NCBI GenBank assembly: GCA_050633325.1
Contig: JBOEGH010000002.1
Coordinates: 186,001 to 250,000, forward strand
DNA: 64,000 nt
Origin: UBA1672 sp050633325
GTDB lineage: Bacteria; Pseudomonadota; Alphaproteobacteria; Micavibrionales; Micavibrionaceae
Reading direction: 5' to 3'
Below are positions 44,451 through 53,291 of this stretch, piece by piece. The first letter of the stretch is position 1. Every line of letters begins with the position of its first letter. The translations under genes and the position numbers were made by a program. The notes beneath the pieces are model-generated. The model saw only the letters and a program-made list of their open reading frames with translations, was not told the DNA's origin and made no database searches.

Positions 44451-45848
44451 ATGAGTAAAAATTTCGATATTGTAATTATTGGTGGCGGTCCGGGTGGCTA
44501 TGTAGCAGCAATTAGGTCAGCTCAGCTAGGAATGAAAACCGCAGTTGTTGAAGCACAGCATTTAGGTGGTATATGTCTGAATTGGGGATGTATACCGACA
44601 AAGGCTTTACTTAGGTCCAGTGAGATTTATCATCAATTACATAATTTAGAAGAGTTCGGCTTGTCTGCTAAAAGTGTAGACTTTGATCTGGAGAAAATTG
44701 TTAAACGCTCTCGCGGTATAGCGGGTCAACTTTCAGGCGGCATTAAACATCTCCTAAAGAAAAACAAAGTCACCGTTTTTGATGGCTGGGGTAAATTGCA
44801 AGGCGGCGGGAAAGTTGCCGTTGAAAAAGACGGTAAAGTTATAGAAACATTGTCGTCAAAGCATATTATCGTTGCCACAGGTGCGCGTGCGCGTGTTCTT
44901 CCGGGAATTGAGCCAGATAAGAAAATGGTCTGGACATATAAGGAGGCAATGGTACCAACAGAAATGCCTAAATCTTTATTGGTTATTGGTTCAGGTGCTA
45001 TTGGTATTGAGTTTGCTAGTTTCTATAAATCAATGGGTGCGGATGTCACAGTAGTTGAAGTAATGGATCGTGTTCTTCCTGTTGAAGATGAGGAAATATC
45101 CAATCTAGCGCATAAGGCGTTTAAGAAACAGGGAATGAATATCCTGACTAATGCAAAGGTTCAAAAACTTGATAAGTCGAAAGACAATGTAAAAGTTACG
45201 GTTGAGACTGCAAAAGGTAAAGAAGAGATCATTGTTGATGTTGTTATCTCTGCTGTTGGTATCGTTGCGAATACAGAAAATATAGGTTTAGAAAAGACTA
45301 AGGTTAAGCTAGATCGCGGACACATTGTTACTAATGAATGGTTGGAAACAGATGAAAAAGGTGTTTATGCGATTGGTGATGTTACAGGTGCTCCTTGGCT
45401 TGCGCATAAAGCTTCTCACGAAGGTATTATTTGTGTAGAGAAAATCGCAAAACAAAAGGATGTTCATCCGTTAAATAAATCAAATATCCCCGGATGTACG
45501 TATTGTCATCCACAGGTGGCGTCTGTTGGCCTAACTGAAAAGGCGGCAATAGACAAAGGGTACAAAGTAAAGGTCGGGCGTTTTCCATTTATTGGTAATG
45601 GTAAAGCTGTCGCATTGGGAGAGCCTGATGGATTGGTTAAAACAATCTTTGATGAAAAAACGGGAGAGCTTCTGGGGGCGCATATGATAGGCGCAGAAGT
45701 AACCGAAATGATACAAGGATATGTGGTTGGTAAAACTCTTGAAACCACTGAAGCAGAGCTAATGCATACCATCTTCCCTCATCCTACATTGTCAGAAATG
45801 ATGCATGAAAGTGTGCTGGACGCTTATGGTAAAGCGATACATTTTTAA
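44451..45848 (+). CDS. lpdA: dihydrolipoamide dehydrogenase (PDH E3)
   Basis: FAD flavoprotein that reoxidises dihydrolipoamide with NAD+. FAD-binding start FDIVIIGGGPGGYVAAIRSAQ, redox disulfide in GGICLNWGCIPTKALL, NAD-binding GSGAIGIEFASFY, second FAD motif VYAIGDVTGAPWLAHKA, and catalytic His-Glu in FPHPTLSEMMHES. The length is 465 aa. The wording of the active-site region is that of the PDH-linked E3 of Alphaproteobacteria. It closes the pdh cluster, 62 bases after the LOG-like gene. Confidence 0.97.
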   Translation: MSKNFDIVIIGGGPGGYVAAIRSAQLGMKTAVVEAQHLGGICLNWGCIPTKALLRSSEIYHQLHNLEEFGLSAKSVDFDLEKIVKRSRGIAGQLSGGIKHLLKKNKVTVFDGWGKLQGGGKVAVEKDGKVIETLSSKHIIVATGARARVLPGIEPDKKMVWTYKEAMVPTEMPKSLLVIGSGAIGIEFASFYKSMGADVTVVEVMDRVLPVEDEEISNLAHKAFKKQGMNILTNAKVQKLDKSKDNVKVTVETAKGKEEIIVDVVISAVGIVANTENIGLEKTKVKLDRGHIVTNEWLETDEKGVYAIGDVTGAPWLAHKASHEGIICVEKIAKQKDVHPLNKSNIPGCTYCHPQVASVGLTEKAAIDKGYKVKVGRFPFIGNGKAVALGEPDGLVKTIFDEKTGELLGAHMIGAEVTEMIQGYVVGKTLETTEAELMHTIFPHPTLSEMMHESVLDAYGKAIHF

Positions 45849-45913
45849 AAATATGGCATTTTTGGTGAAATACTGTCAAATTAGACGATGAGTTACATTA
45901 TTAGAAGGCAGTT

Positions 45914-46636
45914 ATGGATCTAAAAGAAGAAGACATCCTAGGTGATAAAATTTACGATCATTGGTACTATGTATCAAAGGGTAAGGCTATGCGTAGTTTT
46001 CTCGGAGATACTAAAGTGGATGAAGTCCTTGATGTCGGTGCCGGATCGGGCATATTCTCCAGACAATTGTTAGATCACAAGATATGCAAGAGTGCTGTTT
46101 GTGTTGATCCTAACTATTCTGAGGAAAAAGAAGAAACTCACAACGGTAAATCCATTAGTTTTGTGAAATCTATAGATCGGACGACGCAAGATTTAACATT
46201 GATGATGGATGTGTTGGAGCATGTAGAGGACGATGTCGCATTATTGAAGGAGTATGCGGACACAATGCCTGAAAATGGTAAAGTCTTAATTACTGTTCCT
46301 GCATTTCAATTCATGTGGTCAGGTCATGATGTTTTTTTAGAGCATTACAGGCGCTATACTATTGATATGATGGAAGAAACTATTAGTAATGCTGGGTTGC
46401 GACCCGTAAAAAGTCGCTATTTCTTTGGCTCTTTATTTCCCATTGTGGCGGCAATTCGTTTGGTAAAGAAAATACTGTTTAACAAGGGTAAAATTGAAGG
46501 TAAGAGCGAACTGAAAGTCTATCCTGATGGCGTTAACTCTACTTTGATTGCTTTGCATGATGTTGAACGTATGAGCTTGTTTTCATTTAATAAACTGTTT
46601 GGCCTTAGTGTTTTTTGTTTATGTGAAAAAGTTTAA
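45914..46636 (+). CDS. class I SAM-dependent methyltransferase, substrate unknown
   Basis: Rossmann-like methyltransferase: motif I VDEVLDVGAGSGIFSRQLL (about residues 36-54), acidic residue in AVCVDPNYSE, and LTLMMDVLEHVEDDVALLKEY (motif for the post-I region typical of methyltransferase type 11/23). The C-terminal third has an amphipathic/hydrophobic stretch (YFFGSLFPIVAAIRLVKKILF) as in enzymes acting on lipids or glycan-linked substrates. At 240 aa it is complete. It lies between lpdA and an exported protein gene, with a stop 15 bases before that gene's likely start. Confidence 0.85.
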   Translation: MDLKEEDILGDKIYDHWYYVSKGKAMRSFLGDTKVDEVLDVGAGSGIFSRQLLDHKICKSAVCVDPNYSEEKEETHNGKSISFVKSIDRTTQDLTLMMDVLEHVEDDVALLKEYADTMPENGKVLITVPAFQFMWSGHDVFLEHYRRYTIDMMEETISNAGLRPVKSRYFFGSLFPIVAAIRLVKKILFNKGKIEGKSELKVYPDGVNSTLIALHDVERMSLFSFNKLFGLSVFCLCEKV

Positions 46637-46650
46637 ATATGGAGGTAAGT

Positions 46651-47220
46651 GTGCGTTATTTAATAATATTGTTTCTAGCCATTTTTACAATGTCTACTGT
46701 ATCTGGTTCATCATTGGCTCAACATCTTACAGGTTTGGAAATAGAGGGGCTGTTTAAAAAAACGGAAGAGCTCTATACACAAGATGTTCTGGATAGGGAT
46801 GAAATAATAAGGCTGACGAAACTTCACACTACAGATGATGCTTTGGTTGAGCATGAAATGAAGTCTAATAAAGGCCCTCGCATAATTACAAAGACTTTAA
46901 CCCGTGATGAAGTTATTGCGGATATGGAGAACAAAAAAGATAAAACATATGATACGAGTTTAAGGCGTACGATCACAGATATTAGTTACTCAGACGATAA
47001 GGTGAGTGCAACTGTTGAATACACTGCCCTTTATATTGCAACGGTAGAACTGTCTGAAGAGGAAAGATCTTTGCCAGAGTATCTAGGGCAGACAGTATTG
47101 CCGTTTAAATCACTATCCGCATGTAGTGAGAATTTTAAACTTGTCGATGATGTCTTGAAAAGTACGCTCTTAGAATGTAAGACAGAGATATTATATGGTA
47201 AAGCACGCGCAATTAAGTAA
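46651..47220 (+). CDS. unknown exported protein, 189 aa
   Basis: I do not recognise the family. A signal peptide is clear (MRYLIILFLAIFTMSTVSG, cut near SLAQ). The mature part is mixed alpha/beta and charged, with two Cys (SACSENF and LLECKTE) that could form a disulfide. I chose GTG at 46651, which follows GGAGGT (46641-46646); the ATG at 46639 would put the RBS inside the gene. The layout hints at an NTF2-like or lipocalin-size domain but no motif supports either. It lies 11 bases before lipA. Confidence 0.7.
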   Translation: MRYLIILFLAIFTMSTVSGSSLAQHLTGLEIEGLFKKTEELYTQDVLDRDEIIRLTKLHTTDDALVEHEMKSNKGPRIITKTLTRDEVIADMENKKDKTYDTSLRRTITDISYSDDKVSATVEYTALYIATVELSEEERSLPEYLGQTVLPFKSLSACSENFKLVDDVLKSTLLECKTEILYGKARAIK

Positions 47221-47231
47221 GATTAGCTATT

Positions 47232-48197
47232 ATGACTTATAATTCCAAATTATTGGATAAGGCAAAACGCCACCCAGAGAAGCAAAAAAATCCAGACCGT
47301 CCAGCAGGACGTAAGCCTGATTGGATACGCGTTCCTGCGCCTCAGGGTAAAGTATATTCTGAAACAAGGGATATAGTTAAAAAGCAAAAGTTGACTACTG
47401 TATGTGAAGAAGCGGGATGTCCTAATATTGGTGAATGCTGGCAGCAAAAGCATGCGACATTCATGATTTTGGGTGAGGTATGTACTCGTGCATGTGCTTT
47501 TTGTAATGTCGCAACGGGTAAACCTGATGAGGTTGATAAGCTAGAGCCATTACGAATTGGTGTGGCGACAATGCAGATGGGACTAAAGCATGTGGTCGTT
47601 ACTGCTGTTGATCGTGATGATCTAAAAGATGGTGGCGCAGATCATTTTGCAAAGACCATTATGGGCATACGTATGAAGAGCCCGAATACAACTGTTGAAA
47701 TCCTTCCTGGTGACTTTAAGGGTGATATGGATGATATAGATCACGTTATTGCGGCAAAACCAGATGTATTTAATCATAATATGGAGACAGTGCCGCGTCT
47801 TTACCCGACAATACGTCCAGGAGCGCGTTATTTCCGATCCTTACGCTTGTTAGAGCGTGTAAAGGACGTTGATCCATCAATCTTCACTAAGTCAGGTATG
47901 ATGGTTGGTTTGGGAGAGACAATGGAAGAGGTGTCACAGGTTATGGATGATATGCGTGCTGCACGAATTGATTTCATTACAATTGGGCAATATTTACAAC
48001 CTACACCAAAACATGCACCTGTTATGAAATGGTGGACACCTGAGGAGTTCGAAAAACTTACAAAAATGGCGAAAAGAAAGGGATTTCTTATGGTATCTGC
48101 TTCACCATTGACCAGATCGTCTCATCATGCGGGTGATGATTTTGAAAAGTTAAAAGCCGCACGTGAAGAGAAGTACGGCTCTATTGCTGCTGAGTAA
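47232..48197 (+). CDS. lipA: lipoyl synthase
   Basis: Radical-SAM enzyme that inserts sulfur into octanoyl groups on E2/GcvH/PdhB lipoyl domains. Both iron-sulfur sites are present: the auxiliary cluster CEEAGCPNIGEC and the radical-SAM CTRACAFC; the C-terminal RSSHHAGD Ser ligand is also present (LTRSSHHAGDDF). At 321 aa it is complete. Its position after the pdh genes matches its substrates, two lipoyl domains encoded just upstream. Confidence 0.98.
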   Translation: MTYNSKLLDKAKRHPEKQKNPDRPAGRKPDWIRVPAPQGKVYSETRDIVKKQKLTTVCEEAGCPNIGECWQQKHATFMILGEVCTRACAFCNVATGKPDEVDKLEPLRIGVATMQMGLKHVVVTAVDRDDLKDGGADHFAKTIMGIRMKSPNTTVEILPGDFKGDMDDIDHVIAAKPDVFNHNMETVPRLYPTIRPGARYFRSLRLLERVKDVDPSIFTKSGMMVGLGETMEEVSQVMDDMRAARIDFITIGQYLQPTPKHAPVMKWWTPEEFEKLTKMAKRKGFLMVSASPLTRSSHHAGDDFEKLKAAREEKYGSIAAE

Positions 48198-48218
48198 ATT
48201 TTATATACGCATTATTCT

Positions 48219-48677
48219 ATGACAACACACGCAGAAAAAAGAAACCTTCCATATACGCCGGAACAACTATTTGATTTGGTTGCTGACGTGGCAAAATACC
48301 CCGAGTTTTTACCTTGGTGTATGAAAAGCCGCATAACAAAACGAGAAGGTGATGATATTTTTTATGCTGATTTAACAATTGGTTATAAAATGGTTAGAGA
48401 GAAGTTCGGATCTAAAGTTATATTAAATTCTCCTGATCATCTTCATGTTGAATATCTTTCGGGTCCTATGAAATATCTATCCAACCATTGGAAATTTATC
48501 CGTGAGGATGATGGTTCCTGCACAATAGATTTCTTTGTTGATTTTGAGTTCAAGAATAGGGTTTTGCAAAATCTGATAGGGGTCTTCTTTACAGAAGTTA
48601 TGCAAAGAATGGTAAGCGCATTTGAAGGACGTGCAAAACAATTATACGGTGATAACGGTCTCAATCAAAAGGTTTAG
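48219..48677 (+). CDS. COQ10/RatA-like START-domain protein
   Basis: Single-domain polyketide-cyclase/START protein of 152 aa, related to mitochondrial COQ10 (ubiquinone-binding) and E. coli RatA. Characteristic segments are YTPEQLFDLVADVAKYPEFLPWC and the C-terminal helix FFTEVMQRMVSAFEGRAKQLYG. It follows lipA, the conserved alphaproteobacterial order. A role in quinone handling is by family; toxin activity as claimed for RatA is not indicated. Its last 36 bases overlap the end of the convergent cinA-type gene. Confidence 0.9.
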   Translation: MTTHAEKRNLPYTPEQLFDLVADVAKYPEFLPWCMKSRITKREGDDIFYADLTIGYKMVREKFGSKVILNSPDHLHVEYLSGPMKYLSNHWKFIREDDGSCTIDFFVDFEFKNRVLQNLIGVFFTEVMQRMVSAFEGRAKQLYGDNGLNQKV

Positions 48678-49121
48678 AGCTTTCTCACACGCTTGGTTAC
48701 GAACCTCTTTCCTGTTTCCGGAGAAGTTGCATTTGGTTACTTGTGGTTCTCTGCCTGTGATTGATATGCCTATATATACTAGGCCTAATGGTTTATCTTC
48801 TGTTCCGCCGCCAGGCCCGGCTATTCCGGTTACTGATACTGAAATATCTGCTTTGCTGTTTTTTAATGCACCTATTGCCATGGCATCTGCGCATTGTTCG
48901 CTTACTGCGCCGTAATGTCTGATTATGTTTGGTGATACTTCTAAGTGCTCTTCTTTTGCAGAGTTAGAGTAAGTGACAAATCCGCGATCAAATACCGCTG
49001 ATGACCCTTCTCTTTCGGTCATAGCAACGCTAATCATGCCACCAGTACAGCTTTCTGCTGTTACGAGACGTAAATCCTTTTCCAGCAAAGCTTTGCTTAA
49101 AGTATCAACAAGTTTATCCAT
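48642..49121 (-). CDS. pncC: CinA C-terminal-type nicotinamide-nucleotide amidohydrolase
   Basis: Deamidates NMN to nicotinic acid mononucleotide in NAD salvage (PncC). It is a stand-alone C-terminal CinA domain of 159 aa. Markers are VTAESCTGGMISVAMTEREGSS (active-site Ser in the ESCTGG motif), GFVTYSNSAKEEHLEV and VSVTGIAGPGGGTEDKPLGLV. It overlaps the 3' end of the COQ10-like gene by 36 bases tail to tail. It follows pgpA on the reverse strand by 19 bases. Confidence 0.93.
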   Translation of the reverse strand: MDKLVDTLSKALLEKDLRLVTAESCTGGMISVAMTEREGSSAVFDRGFVTYSNSAKEEHLEVSPNIIRHYGAVSEQCADAMAIGALKNSKADISVSVTGIAGPGGGTEDKPLGLVYIGISITGREPQVTKCNFSGNRKEVRNQACEKALNLLIETVITV

Positions 49122-49140
49122 AATGTTATCCTCAAAAATA

Positions 49141-49629
49141 CTATATTATATATGATATACCCAATACACATATCGCGGCAAATAAGCCCGCAAGGATATC
49201 ATCACCCATAACACCGACTGCGCCCGGAACTTTTTTGTCAAAAAAGCTGATGGGCCAGGGTTTTAGGATATCAAAAAAACGAAATAAAACAAAGGAAAGC
49301 AATATAAGAATAGGGTTAAGAGCAGCAGGGATCAGGGCAATCCACTGGCCTGCAACTTCGTCTATTACAATCATTTTGGAGTCATGACCATCCATAGCCT
49401 TATCAAATTTATCGGCAGACCATAACCCAATCAAAGTAATGATGAACACTGATATCATTAATCCATACGCGCCACTAAACGCAAAAATTGCTATGCCAAA
49501 GGGCAGGGCTGCTAGACTTCCCCACGTTCCGGGAGCGGGGTTTATAAACCCCGCTCCAAACCAACTGGCAAGCCAGACAAAGGCTTGTTTTTTATTGAGC
49601 TGTTCAGGAACTTTATATTGTAACTTCAT
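49141..49629 (-). CDS. pgpA: phosphatidylglycerophosphatase A
   Basis: Membrane phosphatase that makes phosphatidylglycerol from PGP. Typical segments are ASWFGAGFINPAPGTWGSLAALP (residues 22-44; quoted motif GAGFINPAPGTWGS), IDEVAGQWIAL and RFFDILKPWPI with DDILAGLFAA near the C-terminus; three to four membrane helices. The protein is 162 aa. Codons for GAGFINPAP form a 26-bp perfect DNA palindrome. It lies between ispDF and the pncC-type gene in one reverse-strand unit. Confidence 0.94.
   Translation of the reverse strand: MKLQYKVPEQLNKKQAFVWLASWFGAGFINPAPGTWGSLAALPFGIAIFAFSGAYGLMISVFIITLIGLWSADKFDKAMDGHDSKMIVIDEVAGQWIALIPAALNPILILLSFVLFRFFDILKPWPISFFDKKVPGAVGVMGDDILAGLFAAICVLGISYII
49532..49557. 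repeat. 26-bp perfect palindrome inside pgpA
   Basis: GGAGCGGGGTTTA followed directly by its reverse complement TAAACCCCGCTCC, with no spacer. It encodes GAGFINPA of the conserved PgpA motif, and the opposite strand can encode the same peptide. The arms are GC-rich in an AT-rich gene, so the mRNA could fold into a stable hairpin about 75 bases after the start codon. Confidence 0.75.
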
Positions 49630-49642
49630 TGATATTATATCC

Positions 49643-50836
49643 TTAAGTCAAAGTTGGCAGTGATACTGATACTGCTGTTTGTGCTGCTATACCTTCTTCA
49701 CGTCCTGTAAAACCAAGTCTTTCTGAGGTTGTAGCCTTTATATTGATACGTTGAGTTGGCATATCTAAAATATCTGCTATGCGTTTAACTATTTCATCGC
49801 GGTACTTACCAATTTTCGGTCTTTCACATATGATCGTAATATCTGCATTAATAAGTTTACCGCCTTTATCGCGTAATAACGCCATGGCATGTTCCAGAAA
49901 TATTGCGCTATCCATATTTTTGAAATCCATGTTACTTGGTGGAAAGTGAAGACCGATATCACCTTCACCTATCGCACCTAATATTGCATCAGTCAACGCA
50001 TGTAGGCCAACATCCGCGTCTGAGTGACCTTTTAGCTTTCTGTTATGCGCGATATCTACACCGCAGATACGGGTATGAGTAATGCCTGATTGTTCATCAT
50101 CAAAAGCATGAACATCGTACCCTAACCCTGTGCATATGTCTGTTGAGTTTTTTGTTGATAATAATTTCTCTGCCAATTCTAAATCCTCGAACAATGTTAT
50201 TTTAAAGTTACTTTTGCTTCCTTTTACAAATTTAACGTCTATTCCCTGTGATCTTACGATAGAAGTGTCATCAGTATAGCTCTGACCGTTAGAGCAGTTT
50301 TCATGAGCATTTTTTATAGTAATATATTGAAATGCTTGCGGTGTTTGTATGCTCCATAAGTTATCACGCGATATAGTTTCGGTTGGCAAATTGTTTGTAT
50401 CACAATAACTTAGGCTGTCAGATATGGGGTATGCAAGACTGGCCGCCTTATATTCACTCATACAGTCTATTAAGTTATTTACATCTGATATTTGTAAAAG
50501 TGGTCTTGCGGCATCATGAATTAATATTATATCTTCATTTTTTAGATTAGATAAATGCTGCAAGCCTTTATAGACACTATCTTTGCGGTCTTTTCCTCCG
50601 TAACACATTTCCACGTTATCAATGCCTTTGATAGCTTCAGTGTATAAGCCCTCATGTTCGGGGTTGATTACAACACATATCTTGTCAACGTTCGGCATAG
50701 AGGTAAATATGCCGACTGTATGGTGTAATATTGGTTGCCCTGATATTTTTATATATTGTTTAGGAATATCATTGCCAAGGCGTTTTCCAGATCCCGCAGC
50801 AACAATAATAACGCTGAATTTTTTATTGTCATACAT
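49643..50836 (-). CDS. ispDF: bifunctional MEP-pathway enzyme IspD/IspF
   Basis: Fusion of 4-diphosphocytidyl-2-C-methylerythritol synthase (IspD, about residues 1-225) and 2-C-methylerythritol 2,4-cyclodiphosphate synthase (IspF, about 235-397). IspD: IIVAAGSGKRLGNDIPKQYI and ILIHDAARPLL. IspF: GYDVHAFD (metal ligands), KGHSDADVGLHALTDAILGA and KATTSERLGFTGREEGIAAQA-type end (ATTSERLGFTGREEGIAAQ). The fusion is widespread in Alphaproteobacteria. It is divergent from ntrY; dusB and ntrBC, often found between, are absent. Confidence 0.97.
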   Translation of the reverse strand: MYDNKKFSVIIVAAGSGKRLGNDIPKQYIKISGQPILHHTVGIFTSMPNVDKICVVINPEHEGLYTEAIKGIDNVEMCYGGKDRKDSVYKGLQHLSNLKNEDIILIHDAARPLLQISDVNNLIDCMSEYKAASLAYPISDSLSYCDTNNLPTETISRDNLWSIQTPQAFQYITIKNAHENCSNGQSYTDDTSIVRSQGIDVKFVKGSKSNFKITLFEDLELAEKLLSTKNSTDICTGLGYDVHAFDDEQSGITHTRICGVDIAHNRKLKGHSDADVGLHALTDAILGAIGEGDIGLHFPPSNMDFKNMDSAIFLEHAMALLRDKGGKLINADITIICERPKIGKYRDEIVKRIADILDMPTQRINIKATTSERLGFTGREEGIAAQTAVSVSLPTLT

Positions 50837-50960
50837 GTGTCATAATACCTTGAAAGTAATAAAGCGCCGAATTTAGTTGTCTTTTCAAGTGATGCGTTGT
50901 AAAAATGCAACACTTTATTATATGTTTATATAAACGAATTTACTTATAACAGGATCACTT

Positions 50961-53291
50961 TTGTCAATACACACAAAAAATTCAGATAATGTTATTGATG
51001 ATGATGTGCAAGAAAATCGCCTGACCTTTAGAGAAATGGTTTTCAAAGCATTTTCAGGCATACATTTTTCAAGGCTAAAATATAGGTCTTGGCGTACAAA
51101 AGTGGGTATTTTGCTTGTCATAGCATCTATTGTCAGTGGTTTTATAACTTACGCAGCATTAACAAAGACTCCACCTTTTGGAGATGATCCAAATTTAGTT
51201 ATTACATTGCTGAATATAGATCTGATAATTCTACTATTACTGGTATCACTTATTGCTCGACGTATCGTCAGCGTGTGGAGCGGTAAAAAACGTGGGATTG
51301 CGGGATCTCATCTGCATGTTCGTCTAGTTCTTATATTTAGTATTCTTGTCGCTGTACCAACGATACTTATGACTGTTTTTTCTGCATTCTTTTTCCACTT
51401 TGGAATAGAAGCATGGTTTTCACAGCGCGTTCAAACCGCAATACATGAGTCGCAGGCAGTGGCAGAGTCATATCTGGAGGAGCATAAGCAAGTTATACGA
51501 TCTGATATGATGGCCATGGCCAATGATATTGATAGGCAGGCAGAACAGTTTTTATTGGATAATAAGTCGTTTTCCAAGGCGATAGATACTCAATCATTTT
51601 TTAGAAACTTATCAGAGGCAATAGTAATCCAAAGAAATGGGCGGGTTTTGGCACGATCTTCTCTGAGCTTTTCTTTGGAGTATGAAATTCCCCCTGATTA
51701 TATTTTATCGCAAGCAGATCAAGGCGATGCAGTCTTAATGATGAATGAAGACCAAGATAGAGTTCGTGCCTTGGTTAAGCTTAAAAATATGGAAGACGCA
51801 TATTTATTTGTCGGGCGTATGGTCGATCCCAAAGTGCTATCTCACTTAAAAGCGGCAAAGCTAGCTATTGAAGATTATGATAACTTACAGGCCAGATATT
51901 CAGGGTTACAAATTACTGTCACTATGATTTTTGTGGTGGTGGGATTGCTGTTGTTATTGGCGGCTATTTGGTCTGGTCTTTTATTGGCAAGGCAGCTAGT
52001 AAGCCCGATTAGCGAGCTTATAAATGCATCTGATAGAGTAAGAGCCGGTGACTTTACATCTCGTATGGCGGATATAAAAAGATTGGAAGAATTTGAGTAT
52101 TTGGCCCGCTCGTTTAATCGTATGACTAGCCAAATACAGAACCAAAGAGATGAGCTTATTGATGCTAACAGGCAAATTGATAATAGGCGTAGATTAACCG
52201 AAACTGTTTTATCCGGTGTTTCATCCGGTGTTATTGGTGTTGATTGTGATGGTAATATAAATCTGGCTAACAATTCTGCTGTTAATTTACTTTCGAAAAC
52301 ACAAGTTGAGCTTACAGGTAGTTATATACTGGATACACTGCCTGAACTGAAAGAGGCATTGAATAATGTTGCTCTTAACCCCAGTAAAGCAGTGCAAGAG
52401 CAAATACAGGTCTCTTCAAACAATGGTAATCAACGAACATTCATGTTCAATATTGTGATTGAACAAATTGAAGAAAAAACCACAGGCCTGATTATTACAT
52501 TCGATGATATTACCGAGTTACAAGCAGCACAAAGGAAGGCCGCATGGTCTGATGTTGCAAGACGTATTGCACATGAGATTAAAAACCCTCTTACGCCCAT
52601 TCAGCTATCTGCGGAGAGGCTTAAGAGAAAATATTTGAAAGAAATATCAGGTGACGTTGATACTTTTGAACAATGCACTAATACAATTATTAAGCATGTA
52701 GGTGATATTGATCGTATGGTTGATGAGTTTTCGTCATTTGCACGAATGCCTAATCCGGTATTGAAGATAGGTGTTATCAGTGACCAGCTTGAAGAATCCC
52801 TTATATTATCAAAGCAAGCCCATAGTGATATTAGCTTTAATTATTTGAAGAGTGATAACAAGTTCATGGTTAGTTTCGATGCGCAGCAAATACGACAAGT
52901 TATAACAAATTTGTTACATAATGCTGTTGATGCTGTTAACGCCAAAAATAAAGATGAGAACTCAAAGGAATCTTCTGTAGGTGAAATTGATATAATTATT
53001 GATGAACATGGTGATGAGGTGTTTGTTGCGATTACGGATAATGGCATAGGTTTCCCAAAGGATGAGGATATATCAATGTTAACTGAACCCTATATAACGC
53101 ACAAAGTTAAGGGAACGGGACTTGGTCTTGCGATCGTAAAGAAAATTATGGAAGATCATAATGGTGAAATACATTTAGGCGTTCCTGATTGGTTGAAAAA
53201 TTACAAATCATGGAAAGATATGGGGGGAGCATGTGTTGTGCTAACGTTCCCAAAGCCGATTACAGTTTCTAGAGGTGTTGAAGATGCATGA
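50961..53291 (+). CDS. ntrY: NtrY-type membrane sensor histidine kinase
   Basis: Sensor of the NtrYX two-component system, linked in other Alphaproteobacteria to nitrogen, redox and envelope responses. Hydrophobic segments at about 48-66, 82-102, 128-155 and 310-335 flank a periplasmic region of about 150 residues; then HAMP (about 335-385), PAS (about 405-515), HisKA (DVARRIAHEIKNPLTPIQLSAE, phospho-His in AHEIKNP) and HATPase (NLLHNAVDAVN, DNGIGFPKDE, GTGLGLAIVKKI). TTG at 50961 follows AGGA by 6 bases and gives 776 aa; a later ATG at residue 29 is the alternative. It overlaps ntrX by 8 bases. Confidence 0.94.
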   Translation: MSIHTKNSDNVIDDDVQENRLTFREMVFKAFSGIHFSRLKYRSWRTKVGILLVIASIVSGFITYAALTKTPPFGDDPNLVITLLNIDLIILLLLVSLIARRIVSVWSGKKRGIAGSHLHVRLVLIFSILVAVPTILMTVFSAFFFHFGIEAWFSQRVQTAIHESQAVAESYLEEHKQVIRSDMMAMANDIDRQAEQFLLDNKSFSKAIDTQSFFRNLSEAIVIQRNGRVLARSSLSFSLEYEIPPDYILSQADQGDAVLMMNEDQDRVRALVKLKNMEDAYLFVGRMVDPKVLSHLKAAKLAIEDYDNLQARYSGLQITVTMIFVVVGLLLLLAAIWSGLLLARQLVSPISELINASDRVRAGDFTSRMADIKRLEEFEYLARSFNRMTSQIQNQRDELIDANRQIDNRRRLTETVLSGVSSGVIGVDCDGNINLANNSAVNLLSKTQVELTGSYILDTLPELKEALNNVALNPSKAVQEQIQVSSNNGNQRTFMFNIVIEQIEEKTTGLIITFDDITELQAAQRKAAWSDVARRIAHEIKNPLTPIQLSAERLKRKYLKEISGDVDTFEQCTNTIIKHVGDIDRMVDEFSSFARMPNPVLKIGVISDQLEESLILSKQAHSDISFNYLKSDNKFMVSFDAQQIRQVITNLLHNAVDAVNAKNKDENSKESSVGEIDIIIDEHGDEVFVAITDNGIGFPKDEDISMLTEPYITHKVKGTGLGLAIVKKIMEDHNGEIHLGVPDWLKNYKSWKDMGGACVVLTFPKPITVSRGVEDA

